From: Vicinamibacteria bacterium
GTDB taxonomy: Bacteria > Acidobacteriota > Vicinamibacteria > Fen-336
NCBI GenBank assembly: GCA_035570235.1
Contig: DATMML010000098.1
Coordinates: 1 to 39,944 of the forward strand
DNA length: 39,944 bases
Reading direction: 5' to 3'
Below the pieces are notes generated by a model that ran no database searches, had not been told where the DNA came from, and saw only the letters and a list, made by a program, of their open reading frames with translations. This document shows, piece after piece, positions 17,299-25,718 of this stretch; positions within the stretch are counted from its first letter, which is position 1, and every line of letters starts with the position of its first letter. A program made the translations under genes and the position numbers.

Positions 17299-17934
17299 AT
17301 GGGCCTCCATACAGCACTGCAGCCAACCTCGCTGGCTCTGGTCACATGCGGGGCATGGGTCGCTTTGGCCTCCCCCGGTTCGTCTCGCGACCACGTTGCC
17401 CGGCAATCGGACGCGCCGACATCCGCGGAGGGCGTCGCCGCCTGGCAACAGGTCTACTCCGTGCTGACCTCTCCCCGCTGCATCAACTGTCACACCGCCA
17501 CGAGCCATCCTCAACAAGGTGACGATCGCCAGCGCCACTTCGCCAACGTGGTACGCGGGCCCGAGGGTAAGGGTGTTCCGGCGCTGCAATGCGTGACCTG
17601 TCATCAGGAGTCCAACGCCGACAGCACCGGCGTCCCGGGCGGGCACGGCTGGCACCTGGCGCCGTTGTCCATGAGGTGGCAGGACACGAGCGGGAAGATC
17701 CTGTCCAGCACCGAGGTCTGCCGGGCGATCACCGATCGCTCGAAGAACCACGACCTCGATGGACCGGGCATCGTGAAGCACCACGAAGAAGAGGCCCTTG
17801 TCAGTTGGGCCTTCCAGCCCGGCCGGCGGATCGACGGCACCGCGCGCACGCTGCCCCCGCTGACGCATGAGCAGTTCGTCGCCGCCACACGCAGATGGGT
17901 CGAGGCGGGAGCGCCCTGTCCCGGGAATCGCTGA
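17299..17934 (+). CDS. exported c-type diheme cytochrome-like protein of the oxidoreductase operon
   Basis: A 211-residue protein with an N-terminal signal (LALVTCGAWVALASPG). Two heme-binding CxxCH motifs, CINCHTATSHP and CVTCHQES, lie at about residues 60 and 98. A conserved C-terminal part follows (LVSWAFQPGRRIDG, then WVEAGAPCPGNR). Proteins with this layout accompany isoquinoline 1-oxidoreductase-like enzymes and probably take electrons from the molybdenum enzyme. ATG 17299 was chosen over an upstream ATG because AAGGAGA lies six bases before it. It is the first gene of the operon; the next starts 14 bp after its stop. Confidence 0.85.
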   Translation: MGLHTALQPTSLALVTCGAWVALASPGSSRDHVARQSDAPTSAEGVAAWQQVYSVLTSPRCINCHTATSHPQQGDDRQRHFANVVRGPEGKGVPALQCVTCHQESNADSTGVPGGHGWHLAPLSMRWQDTSGKILSSTEVCRAITDRSKNHDLDGPGIVKHHEEEALVSWAFQPGRRIDGTARTLPPLTHEQFVAATRRWVEAGAPCPGNR

Positions 17935-17948
17935 GTCGGGAGGTCGTC

Positions 17949-18413
17949 ATGGAAACCTACAAGCTCTCCGTTAACGGTCAGCAGAAGGAGGTCACCGTCG
18001 ATCCCGGTACTCCGCTGCTCTGGGTGTTGCGCGAAGACCTGAAGATGACGGGCACTAAGTACGGTTGCGGGATCGCCGCCTGCGGCGCCTGCACGGTACA
18101 TCTCGGTGGCATCGCCACGCGCTCCTGCGTGGTGCCGGTCTCTATGGTTGGCGGTCGCCCAATCGTGACCATCGAGGCCATGGCCGAGGATCCGGTGGGG
18201 CGCGCCGTGCAGGACGCCTGGGTCGCGCACGACGTCGTCCAGTGCGGCTACTGCCAAAGCGGACAGATCATGAGTGCAGTGACCCTTCTCAAGAGCACGC
18301 CCCGACCAAGCGACGTCAACATCGAGGAGTCGATGGGCGGGAATCTCTGCCGCTGCGCGACCTATGTTCGCATTCGCGAGGCGATTAAGACGGCTTCGCA
18401 CCAGCTGGCGTAG
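17949..18413 (+). CDS. iorA: [2Fe-2S] subunit of isoquinoline 1-oxidoreductase-like molybdenum hydroxylase
   Basis: A 154-residue ferredoxin-like subunit. The N-terminal plant-type [2Fe-2S] site is in TKYGCGIAACGACTVHL with a further Cys in TRSCVVPV. The C-terminal helical site is in VQCGYCQSGQIMSA and GGNLCRCATYVRI. Both cluster sets are complete. Electrons pass from the molybdenum site in the large subunit through these clusters. There is no FAD subunit nearby, as in the isoquinoline 1-oxidoreductase type, which uses cytochrome or another acceptor. A GGGAGG ribosome site precedes ATG 17949. The symbol is given by family likeness; the true substrate is unknown. Confidence 0.93.
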   Translation: METYKLSVNGQQKEVTVDPGTPLLWVLREDLKMTGTKYGCGIAACGACTVHLGGIATRSCVVPVSMVGGRPIVTIEAMAEDPVGRAVQDAWVAHDVVQCGYCQSGQIMSAVTLLKSTPRPSDVNIEESMGGNLCRCATYVRIREAIKTASHQLA

Positions 18414-18423
18414 GAGGCATCGC

Positions 18424-20625
18424 ATGAGCGCCGCAACCAATGCCGCCAACGACTTCCTGCTCGGCCGGCGGAGCTTCTGCCGTGTCTCCGCGACGATCGC
18501 CGGCGGCCTGATCGTTTCCCTCCATCTCGATCTCCCGGTGCATGCGCAAGAGGCAGGTCAGGCGACGCCCGCACCGACGGTCTACCCGCCGGACGCCTTC
18601 GTACAAATCAGGCCCGACGGCAAGGTCCTCGTCAAGGTGAACCGGCTGGAGTTCGGGCAGGGAGTCCAGACGTCCCTTCCCATGATCCTGGCCGACGAGA
18701 TGGACGCAGACTGGTCGCAGGTGATCGCGGAGCTGGCGCCCGCCGCTGAGGTCTACAAGGACCCAATCTATGGCTTCCAGATGGTGGGAAGCTCCAGCTC
18801 CATCAAACATTCGTTCCAACAGTACCGGGAACTGGGCGCCCGGACACGCGCCATGCTCGTGGCTGCTGCCGCCCAGCAGTGGGACGTCTCCCCCCCCCAA
18901 TGCCGCACGGAAGCCAGCGTCGTGCACGGTCCCGGCGGCCAGTCGGCCAGGTACGCCGAGCTCGCGGAAGCGGCAGCAAAGCAACCGCTGCCCGCTACGG
19001 TGTCGCTCAAGAATCCTTCACAGTTCCGTCTCGTCGGTAGAAGGGTCCGGCGCCTCGACAGTCGCTCCAAGTGCGACGGCTCGCTCAAGTTCGGTCTCGA
19101 CCTCGACCTCCCCGGCATGCAGACGGCCGTCGTCGCGCGGCCGCCGGTCTTCGGGGCGCGCGTCAAGCGCTTCGACGACGAGGGCGCTCGCCGCATTGCC
19201 GGCGTCCGGGACGTATTCGAGATCCCGCTCGCCCGAGGCACCGGCGTCGCGGTCGTCGCCGACAGGTTCTGGGCCGCCAAGCAGGCTCGAGACCGCTTGA
19301 AGGTCGATTGGGACCTCTCCGCGCTGGAGCGACCTGACAGCGCACTGCTCTGGGCGAAGTACAAGACGCTGGCGAGCATGCCCGGCAAGGTAGCGGCGAG
19401 CCGTGGGGACGATAAGAAGATCGAGGCGTTCGCTGCTCCCACCCGGATCGTCGCCGAGTACGAATTCCCTTACCTCGCCCATGCCCCGATGGAGCCGTTG
19501 AACACGACCATCCGTTTCGACGGCGACCGCGCGGAAGCGTGGGCCGGGTCGCAGTTCCAGACCGCCGACCAGGCAGCCATTGCCGAAGTCCTGGGTCTCA
19601 GGCCCGAGCAGGTCACCTTCCACACCGAGATGGCCGGTGGGGGCTTCGGACGGCGCGCCACTCCCGACAGCCACGTGGCGCGCGAGGCCGCGGCCATCGC
19701 CAAGCGCTCTCCTGGCACTCCGGTCAAGCTCGTCTGGACTCGTGAAGACGACGTCCAGGGGGGGTACTACCGCCCGATGCACGTACACCGAGTCGAGATC
19801 GGCGTGGGCCCGAACGGAACGCCGCTGGCGTGGCGACACGTGATCGTCGGCCAGTCCATCACCGCGGGCACGCCGTTCGAGGCCATCATCGTCAAGGACG
19901 GCGTCGACAGCACGGCTGTCGAAGGGGCGGCCGATACTCAATACGACATCCCCAACTTCCACGTCTCCGCTCACCATCCGACAGTCAACGTGCCCGTGCT
20001 CTGGTGGCGTTCGGTCGGGCATGCGCACAGCGCCTTCGTCATGGAGACGCTCGTCGATGAGCTGGCCACACGCGCTCAAGCTGACCCCATCGCCTACCGG
20101 CGCAAGCTCCTCAAGCCGGACGCAAAGAAGCTCCGCGCGGCCCTGGATCTCCTGGACCGGAGGAGCGCACGGTGGCGCAGCACGTTGGCGGCGGGGCACG
20201 CCGCCGGCATCGCGTGTCATGAATGTTTCGGGACCGCCGTCGCCTGCGCCGTCGATGTCTCCATCGAGAACGAGAGGCCCCGCATCCACCGGGTAACCAT
20301 CGCCGTCGACCTGGGGCTCGCCGTCAATTCGCTGGGCGTGGAAAGCCAGTTCCAGGCAGGAGTCGCGTTCGGCCTCACGCAGCTCATGGCCAAGGGAGCG
20401 ATCACACTCAAGGACGGGCGGGTGGAGCAGCGGAACTTCGACGGTTTCACGCCGCCGTATATCGTGGATGCACCGATCGCCGTGGACGTGCACATCGCGC
20501 CGAGTAGCGAGGCACCCTCCGGGGGCGGCGAGCCGCCGGTCCCGGTGATCTCACCGGCAGTGGTCAATGCCTTGGCCCGGCTGACCGGGAAACGCTGTAG
20601 AAGCCTGCCGCTGGTAACCGTCTGA
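18424..20625 (+). CDS. iorB: molybdopterin-binding large subunit, isoquinoline 1-oxidoreductase-like
   Basis: A 733-residue protein of the xanthine dehydrogenase family. The start has a twin-arginine-like signal (GRRSFCRVSATIAGGLIVSL), so folded enzyme is likely exported with its cofactor. Molybdopterin-binding motifs include NRLEFGQGVQTSLPMILADE near residue 75, EYEFPYLAHAPMEPLNTTI and GGGFGRRATPDSHVAREAAA. Near the end SGGGEPPVPVISPAVVNAL carries the catalytic glutamate position. Length fits IorB (about 740). ATG 18424 follows a TAGGAGG ribosome site, only 10 bp past iorA. The enzyme would hydroxylate an N-heteroaromatic or aldehyde-like compound using water. The substrate is not predictable here. 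Confidence 0.93.
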   Translation: MSAATNAANDFLLGRRSFCRVSATIAGGLIVSLHLDLPVHAQEAGQATPAPTVYPPDAFVQIRPDGKVLVKVNRLEFGQGVQTSLPMILADEMDADWSQVIAELAPAAEVYKDPIYGFQMVGSSSSIKHSFQQYRELGARTRAMLVAAAAQQWDVSPPQCRTEASVVHGPGGQSARYAELAEAAAKQPLPATVSLKNPSQFRLVGRRVRRLDSRSKCDGSLKFGLDLDLPGMQTAVVARPPVFGARVKRFDDEGARRIAGVRDVFEIPLARGTGVAVVADRFWAAKQARDRLKVDWDLSALERPDSALLWAKYKTLASMPGKVAASRGDDKKIEAFAAPTRIVAEYEFPYLAHAPMEPLNTTIRFDGDRAEAWAGSQFQTADQAAIAEVLGLRPEQVTFHTEMAGGGFGRRATPDSHVAREAAAIAKRSPGTPVKLVWTREDDVQGGYYRPMHVHRVEIGVGPNGTPLAWRHVIVGQSITAGTPFEAIIVKDGVDSTAVEGAADTQYDIPNFHVSAHHPTVNVPVLWWRSVGHAHSAFVMETLVDELATRAQADPIAYRRKLLKPDAKKLRAALDLLDRRSARWRSTLAAGHAAGIACHECFGTAVACAVDVSIENERPRIHRVTIAVDLGLAVNSLGVESQFQAGVAFGLTQLMAKGAITLKDGRVEQRNFDGFTPPYIVDAPIAVDVHIAPSSEAPSGGGEPPVPVISPAVVNALARLTGKRCRSLPLVTV

Positions 20626-20650
20626 CTCGCGCGAGAGGGGAGACCAACTT

Positions 20651-21115
20651 ATGAGCAAGCACGCCGCCATCGCTCCTGACGAGGCCGCGGATCGCCTCGC
20701 CATCCGGGAGCTCGTCGAGGCCTACGCACACTGCGCCGATCGGCGCGATGCTAAAGGCCAAATGGCTCTGTTCACCGCGGACACCCACTTCGCGGTGTAC
20801 ATGAACGCCAACGATCCGAAGCCGTCACAGGACCTGCACACGCGGGAGGCGCTCGCTCCGGTCTTCGCCGAGCTAAGTAAGTACGCTGCCACCACGCACT
20901 TCGTCGGCCAGAGCACGATCTCCACGCTGGCGGCCGACCGCGCCAGCGGGGAGGCCTACACCCTGGCGCACCACGTCACGGTCGATGGTGGAACGCGGCG
21001 CTTGATGCTCGCGTCGCTGCGCTACCTCGACACGTTCGTGAAGAGGGACGGCGCGTGGCTGTTCGCGGAGCGCCGGCTCTATGTCGACTGGCTCGAAGAG
21101 CGCGCTCTCTCGTGA
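20651..21115 (+). CDS. SnoaL-like / nuclear transport factor 2 family protein
   Basis: A 154-residue protein with the typical SnoaL-like start (ADRLAIRELVEAYAHCADRR) and DAKGQMALFTADTHFAVYM, a conserved NTF2-fold pattern. The end YLDTFVKRDGAWLFAERRLY is also typical. It has no signal peptide, so it is cytoplasmic. It follows iorB by 25 bp with a GAGAGGGGAG ribosome site and belongs to the operon. It may act on a product of the hydroxylase as an isomerase, hydrolase or dehydratase, but the exact reaction is unknown. Its stop codon directly abuts the stop of the convergent DUF362 gene. Confidence 0.9.
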   Translation: MSKHAAIAPDEAADRLAIRELVEAYAHCADRRDAKGQMALFTADTHFAVYMNANDPKPSQDLHTREALAPVFAELSKYAATTHFVGQSTISTLAADRASGEAYTLAHHVTVDGGTRRLMLASLRYLDTFVKRDGAWLFAERRLYVDWLEERALS

Positions 21116-22687
21116 CTACTCCGGCCCGGTATAGAGCTCGATCCCTTTGTCTGTCCCGAGGTTCCGGGAGTACTTTTTGTGGACGGCGTCGTTCCAGTGC
21201 TCGTGGACTCCGAGGCTCGTGAGCCGAGTTCCGTCGCCCTCGGGGTCGTAGACCGTCTTGGACGGGGGATTGTCGGCCAGCGCGGCCTCGCGCATGTAGT
21301 CGTCGCAGTAGGAGAGGTCCGCGAGATTCGGCCACTCCGACCGCAGGAAGTCCAGGGATACCGAGTCGAGGGCTACGCCGTCCTGGGATGCGAGCAGGCT
21401 CGCGGGCCATTGGCCGTTGAACGGCGGCATCTTCCACTTCAAGTGCGGTGGATCGTCCACGAGGTCGTTGGCGTAGAGCGCGTCCATCAAGAACAGCACC
21501 GTCTTCTCCCCCATGTCCTTGTGTCCCAGGAAATCCGTGAAAGCCGAGTAGCTCGGCGTGCCGTCCCGCTTGGGGCCGAAGCCGTTGTGCGCGTTCTTGT
21601 GCCAGTCGGGATCGATACTGGTCAAACCAAACAGGTTCTTCGCCGAGAGGGTGACGCCGCTGGACACGTGCCCCTTGAGAACCGATGCGTCGATCAGATA
21701 GGTCGCTTCGAGCGCGGCGGTCGCGATGCCGGTGGCATTGCCGCCGGGACTCGAGAACGGGATGGCGCCCAGCTTGAACTCGGCCTTGATCCGGCCATCG
21801 CCGCCGATATGGTCGACGAACACGACGTCGGGATACGAACCGTGGACTTTGTCGTACAGGTTTGAAGGCACGAAGCGGCTGGGGTCCAGGATCGTGATCG
21901 CGGAAGGCTTCAGGCCGACGACACCGACGAGCTCTTTCACGAGCGATAGCGTCAGGTGCGGCGACGTGTTCAGTCGGGGAATGGTGTTGTGCCCCGTCGT
22001 GTTGTTGAGGTTGACCTTGATGGCGATCTTCTCGCCAGCCTTGTAGCCCGCGTTCCCACGCCCATGTGTCCGGTTGAAGTGCCGGAAGAGCGCGTCCCAG
22101 GCCTTGGCATCCGTCTTCTGGTTGGTCAGCCACTGGAGGGAGTGGGAGAGCATGCCGTCGATGGCCGCCTGGTCGTTGTAGGCATCCTCCCACCAGGAGC
22201 CCGTCAGCTCCCAGTGCACGGCCTTGGGGTCATGCACCCAGACCACGCGGCCGGGGACGATGCCTCTACCGATGCCGACTGGCTCCAGCGGGCCGTCGAA
22301 CAGCACGTAGGGCGGTTCGGTTGCCGCGTGCGCGCGGAGCAGGGCGGGAAAACTCGTCAGCGACCAGGCTCCGCCCGCGACCGCCGCAGCCGCCGCGAGG
22401 AGCCACGCCGATCTTGATCGGCCCGCCACCGAGAGAGCGCGAGCCTTTCGGAACAGAACCGCCGGCGCCGCGAGGCTCGCCAGCCACGCAAGGAATCCCG
22501 CCGCCAGGGGCGCTGCTGCCCTCTGGCAGGGATAAGTCGCGCGAGTCGGCTTGGGCACCACACGGATCAGGAACCAGGCCAGGGAGGCGAAGCCCAGAAT
22601 GGTCAGGGGCCGCAGGTCTCGTGTTCGCGGCGACGGCGAAGGGATTGGCCGTCCGGTCTTGGGGCACGTTCGATTAGCGTCTTCCAT
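21116..22687 (-). CDS. DUF362 family membrane-anchored protein
   Basis: About 523 residues. Three N-terminal hydrophobic segments (LTILGFASLAWFLIRVV; AAPLAAGFLAWLASLAAPAV; AWLLAAAAAVAGGAWSL) anchor a large domain. That domain carries the DUF362 pattern: IAIKVNLNNTTGHN, SAITILDPSRF, then ATYLIDASVLKGHVSSGVTL, SAKNLFGLTS and LDSVSLDFLRSEW. The family's role is unknown; members are often redox-linked or ferredoxin-fused, but no Cys cluster is seen here. ATG 22687 was chosen because AGAGGAG sits at better spacing than for the ATG three bases upstream. It is convergent with the SnoaL-like gene with zero bases between the stops. Confidence 0.87.
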   Translation of the reverse strand: MEDANRTCPKTGRPIPSPSPRTRDLRPLTILGFASLAWFLIRVVPKPTRATYPCQRAAAPLAAGFLAWLASLAAPAVLFRKARALSVAGRSRSAWLLAAAAAVAGGAWSLTSFPALLRAHAATEPPYVLFDGPLEPVGIGRGIVPGRVVWVHDPKAVHWELTGSWWEDAYNDQAAIDGMLSHSLQWLTNQKTDAKAWDALFRHFNRTHGRGNAGYKAGEKIAIKVNLNNTTGHNTIPRLNTSPHLTLSLVKELVGVVGLKPSAITILDPSRFVPSNLYDKVHGSYPDVVFVDHIGGDGRIKAEFKLGAIPFSSPGGNATGIATAALEATYLIDASVLKGHVSSGVTLSAKNLFGLTSIDPDWHKNAHNGFGPKRDGTPSYSAFTDFLGHKDMGEKTVLFLMDALYANDLVDDPPHLKWKMPPFNGQWPASLLASQDGVALDSVSLDFLRSEWPNLADLSYCDDYMREAALADNPPSKTVYDPEGDGTRLTSLGVHEHWNDAVHKKYSRNLGTDKGIELYTGPE

Positions 22688-22782
22688 CATGCACTCCTCT
22701 AGTGCCGAACATCCCGCATGCGCTCGTGAGCACAACGAGGCCGACGACCTCGGGGTTCGCCCACCGCTGAGCGTGTCGATTC

Positions 22783-22944
22783 GTGGGCTTCGTAAGAGTC
22801 TCTCGGCCAGGCGTGTAGCTTCAGGGCGGCCAGCAGGCCGCGAGAGAGGCGGCGGCCTTCCCCCGCGGCGCAGTTCTCCTCCACGCGACCCGTCTTCCCC
22901 ATGCCCGGGAACGCGGTGGTCACGGCGTCATGGCTGGCCCAGAA
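22783..22944 (-). pseudogene. aldo/keto reductase 3' relic
   Basis: A minus-strand frame reads FWASHDAVTTAFPGMGKTGR, then VEENCAAGEGRRLSRGLLAA and LKLHAWPRDSY. This closely follows the last 60 residues of aldo/keto reductases (HPAVTTAIPGMxxxEQVEEN pattern, then the C-terminal helix). Nothing of the catalytic barrel is found upstream and there is no start signal. The remaining gap 22691-23118 contains a CGGCCAGCAGGCCG hairpin at about 22837 and one copy of the CTCAAGTGA motif at 22982. Confidence 0.5.
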
Positions 22945-23118
22945 CCAACGGTCGTGCGGCCAGGGGCAAGGTAGTCGTGTCGCCTCAAGTGATTCAGCGA
23001 CTGGTGGGCGTGGGGTTCTGCAACGGTAACCATTGCGATGCATCCTCGTAACTCCTTGACTACAAAGGATGGGTCGCAACACTTTGCCCTTGGTTACGCG
23101 AGGGTTGGTTCTGCCCCT

Positions 23119-24009
23119 TCATGGGAGGGCAATCACGCTGCCCACGCCCGCATACACGTAATCACTTCCCCAAGTCTTCTGGAACAAGGCGAAGGCGGGT
23201 TCCCCGGTGCAGTGCCCCGGAGCCAGCCTCTCGACCTTGAAGCCGTCGTGCAGCGCCGTAGCGATGCGAGAAACCTCCTCGTCCTTCGCCGTCGGGAGAT
23301 GGAACCCGCCGAACACAAGGCGCACCCGCTTGTCGATCCCGGTCGCGGCCTCGACGATGCGCTCGATGCCGGGATGTGAGCAGCCCACCACTAAGACGAC
23401 GCCTTCGGGCGTCCGGATAGCCAAGGAGAGCTCGCGCATCTCCTTCGTTCCGGGAGTGTCCGAGACCGTCGAGATCAGGAACATCGCTGGCCCGATCTCT
23501 TGGGTCTTGTCGATGTGCTCGAACCTGGCACCCACCCACGCCGTGCCAAGAACGATCCGCTCCGGCGGGTGGTCGCCGAAGTAGCGCATGTGCTGCGGGA
23601 GCGTCGGGTCCCTGCGATAGAACGTGCCGGGCACGGACGTCCCGAAGACGCCGCCCAGGACCTCCTGGGGGACGTAGATCTTCACACTTGGGTTCACGGA
23701 CAGCAGGTGGCTCAGTCCTGCGGTGTGATCGAGGTGGCGATGCGAGATCACCACGAAGTCGACCTTCTTCAGGTCAATCCCCGCCGCCTTCACGTTCTGG
23801 GCGAAGAGTTCCGAGTCGTTACCGGTGTCGAACAGCACTCGCTTCCCGTCGTACTCAATGAGTGCCGAGAACCCCCAGTCCTTCTTCATCGCGGCGTCCT
23901 TGCCGAACGCGTCGTAGAGGATCGTCACCCGGTTGGTCTGCTCGGCTGCGAGCAGCCAGCCGATGGACAGGGCAAGGACGACGCCGGTGAGCCAGAGCTT
24001 GCGCACCAT
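23119..24009 (-). CDS. exported MBL-fold metallohydrolase (dihydropterin-synthase-like group)
   Basis: A 296-residue protein with a signal peptide (KLWLTGVVLALSIGWLLAAE). The metallo-beta-lactamase signature is SHRHLDHTAGLSH near residue 88. Further ligand regions are GCSHPGIERIVEAA and FGGFHLPTAKDEE. The GCSHPG and GGFHL motifs mark the group called 7,8-dihydropterin-6-methyl-4-aminobenzene-phosphate synthase-like, which in archaea acts in methanopterin synthesis. In bacteria these are usually unassigned hydrolases, and the signal peptide argues against a role in cofactor synthesis. ATG 24009 follows a GGAGGT site. The 24010-24434 gap upstream holds nothing that I recognise besides GC-rich sequence. 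Confidence 0.87.
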   Translation of the reverse strand: MVRKLWLTGVVLALSIGWLLAAEQTNRVTILYDAFGKDAAMKKDWGFSALIEYDGKRVLFDTGNDSELFAQNVKAAGIDLKKVDFVVISHRHLDHTAGLSHLLSVNPSVKIYVPQEVLGGVFGTSVPGTFYRRDPTLPQHMRYFGDHPPERIVLGTAWVGARFEHIDKTQEIGPAMFLISTVSDTPGTKEMRELSLAIRTPEGVVLVVGCSHPGIERIVEAATGIDKRVRLVFGGFHLPTAKDEEVSRIATALHDGFKVERLAPGHCTGEPAFALFQKTWGSDYVYAGVGSVIALP

Positions 24010-24434
24010 ATCGACCTCCGTGCGTGTGCGGCGCGCCCGCGAAGCTACCACGTTCCCGGGGAAAGGGCCAAGGCCTGCACTCACAGGACCAGTTGGCGCA
24101 CAGCAAGGGACATTCTGCGCGATCCTCGGAGCGCTTGACCGAACGCGACCCCCTGCAGCCGGTTGCGACCAGCAGAGCCTGCCCAAGGCTATCGGACCTG
24201 CCCAGCCGTCGGTTCGTGGTACCGTGGCATCCTGACTCCCCCACATGACGGGCGCGGCCTCGAAACGACTCCCACGTTTCTTGGACGCGCTACGAAACAT
24301 CAGCCTTGGGGGTCGCGTCCACAACCACCACAGAGCCCCCCTCAGGGTCCCCCCCGATCGGGCTTCGGATAGGGGGCCCGTGCAGCAGCGAAAACCGCGG
24401 ACGGCCGCGACTTCCTTGTTACAGCCGCCAGGGC

Positions 24435-24476
24435 TTGACAAAGGCGTATCTACTCCTATGTTATGTGTAGATACGC
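24435..24476 (+). promoter_or_regulatory. marR promoter and perfect inverted-repeat operator
   Basis: TTGACA (24435-24440) and TATGTT (24457-24462) are separated by 16 bp. GCGTATCTAC (24444-24453) and GTAGATACGC (24467-24476) are perfect 10-bp inverted arms with a 13-bp spacer that contains the -10 box. The right arm ends two bases before the ATG at 24479, which has no ribosome site. The transcript would start only about 8-10 bases before the ATG, so it may be leaderless. Control by the adjacent MarR protein is inferred. Confidence 0.75.
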
Positions 24477-24478
24477 TT

Positions 24479-24970
24479 ATGACACGACACCCCGAACAGA
24501 CCGCCGGCCAAGTCGCCCCACCCCCATCGACCCGGTGCAACTGCGCGGCGTTGCGCGAAGCGGCTCGCTACGTGACCCAGGTGTACGACCAGCGCCTGGC
24601 GGCGGCGGGCTTACGGAGTACGCAGTTCTCGATCCTCGCGCGGCTCAAGGAACTCGGACCGACAACAATCAACGCCCTGGCGCGCGCCATGGTGATGGAC
24701 CGCACGACGCTGGGACGAAACATCCTGCCGCTCCAGCGGAGACGCTTGATCCTCGTGAGGAGGGGTGGGGGCGACGCCCGGCGGAAAGAGCTGCATTTGA
24801 CGACGGCGGGCCTGGCGCGCGTCGAGGCCGGCTTCGATGGATGGGCCAAAGCGCAGGCTCAATTCGAAGAGACGCTGGGCAAGGAGCGGGCCTCGCAGTT
24901 GCGCGAGCTGTTGCGCGCCGTCGTCCGCACGGATTTCCGCGCCGAACCCGGCCCACGAAGCCGCCTTTGA
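24479..24970 (+). CDS. MarR-family transcriptional regulator
   Basis: A 163-residue winged-helix regulator. It starts MTRHPEQTAGQ. The dimerisation helix carries ALREAARYVTQVYDQRLAAA. The recognition region is QFSILARLKELGPTTINALA, then RAMVMDRTTLGRNILPLQRR, and the wing is ILVRRGGGDARRKELHLTT. CNCAAL near residue 22 has two Cys that could make it redox-responsive. ATG 24479 is preferred over upstream starts because the promoter and operator end two bases before it. Its stop overlaps the start of the D-2-hydroxyacid dehydrogenase relic. The target is unknown; the operator suggests autoregulation. Confidence 0.92.
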   Translation: MTRHPEQTAGQVAPPPSTRCNCAALREAARYVTQVYDQRLAAAGLRSTQFSILARLKELGPTTINALARAMVMDRTTLGRNILPLQRRRLILVRRGGGDARRKELHLTTAGLARVEAGFDGWAKAQAQFEETLGKERASQLRELLRAVVRTDFRAEPGPRSRL

Positions 24971-25173
24971 TCAGCGTCTTGAAGAACAAGCAGATTGCCG
25001 GCGCGCCCATCGACGGATTCGCCATTGAGCCGCTGCCTCCATTTCGCGCCTTCCGGACGCAGGACAACGTGCTGGCAACGCTGCATATCGCCTACGTATC
25101 GCCTGGCCTTTACAAGACGTTCTACGAGGACACCGCCGCGAATATTCGGAAGTGGCTCGACACGAATAGATGA
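24967..25173 (+). pseudogene. D-2-hydroxyacid dehydrogenase 3' relic
   Basis: The frame reads LISVLKNKQIAGAPIDGFAI, EPLPPFRAFRTQDNVLATLH and IAYVSPGLYKTFYEDTAANI, then RKWLDTNR and a stop at 25171-25173. This is the C-terminal 68 residues of NAD-dependent D-2-hydroxyacid dehydrogenases (the IAGAALDVFEVEPLP and NVLATPHIGY region). The usual catalytic His of TPHIGY is retained in LHIAY with changes around it. The other 250 residues are absent and the relic begins within the end of marR, so it is not functional. Confidence 0.75.
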
Positions 25174-25202
25174 GAGGGAGTGGCCGAAAGGGGGAGGGAA
25201 CT

Positions 25203-25691
25203 ATGGGAAACGAAGGCGCTTATGTAGCTCTGGCACTGAAGGTGTGGAAGGCGCAAATTGAACGAGCGGACAAGCTTTTTGGAAGCCTTTCATCCGAGGA
25301 GGTCCAGCGGGAAATAGCGCCGGGCAGGAACAGACTGCTTTACTTGTGGGGGCATCTCACAGCCGTACACGACGCGATGCTGCCGTTGTTGGGACTGGGA
25401 GCGCGGCTCCATCCGGAGTTTGACGCCGCCTTCGTCTCCAATCCCGACAAGTCGCAGGCCGCCACTCCTTCGCACGAACAGGTTCGCCAGGCATGGGACG
25501 CCGTTAACAGTGATTTGCGGAAGGGCATCGAAGGAATGGCGTGGTCCGACTGGCTCCAGCGGCACACTGCCGTATCGGAAGACGATTTCTCCAAAGACCC
25601 CTCGCGCAATCGCTTTGCCGTCCTGCTGAGCCGTACGAGCCATCTGTCCTATCACCTCGGCCAGGCGGTCCTAGGATTGGCCAAGTCGTAG
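25203..25691 (+). CDS. DinB-like four-helix bundle protein
   Basis: A 162-residue protein. Helix 1 holds LKVWKAQIERADKLFGSL; HLTAVHDAML and HLSYHLGQAVLG supply metal-binding His residues, as in DinB/YfiT proteins (usually three His). These proteins bind a divalent metal and act as thiol transferases in some cases, but most roles are unknown. ATG 25203 is preceded by a strong GGGGGAGGG site; an upstream start would add residues with no family match. The next gene (MBL-fold) starts 27 bp after its stop, so they may be co-transcribed. Confidence 0.87.
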   Translation: MGNEGAYVALALKVWKAQIERADKLFGSLSSEEVQREIAPGRNRLLYLWGHLTAVHDAMLPLLGLGARLHPEFDAAFVSNPDKSQAATPSHEQVRQAWDAVNSDLRKGIEGMAWSDWLQRHTAVSEDDFSKDPSRNRFAVLLSRTSHLSYHLGQAVLGLAKS

Positions 25692-25718
25692 GCTGTCGCT
25701 TCAGAAAGGGCGCAAAGT

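Noticed and set aside
19018-20493. Long minus-strand open frame opposite the molybdopterin subunit
   Set aside because: Wholly antisense to a well-supported enzyme gene, with no conserved domain.
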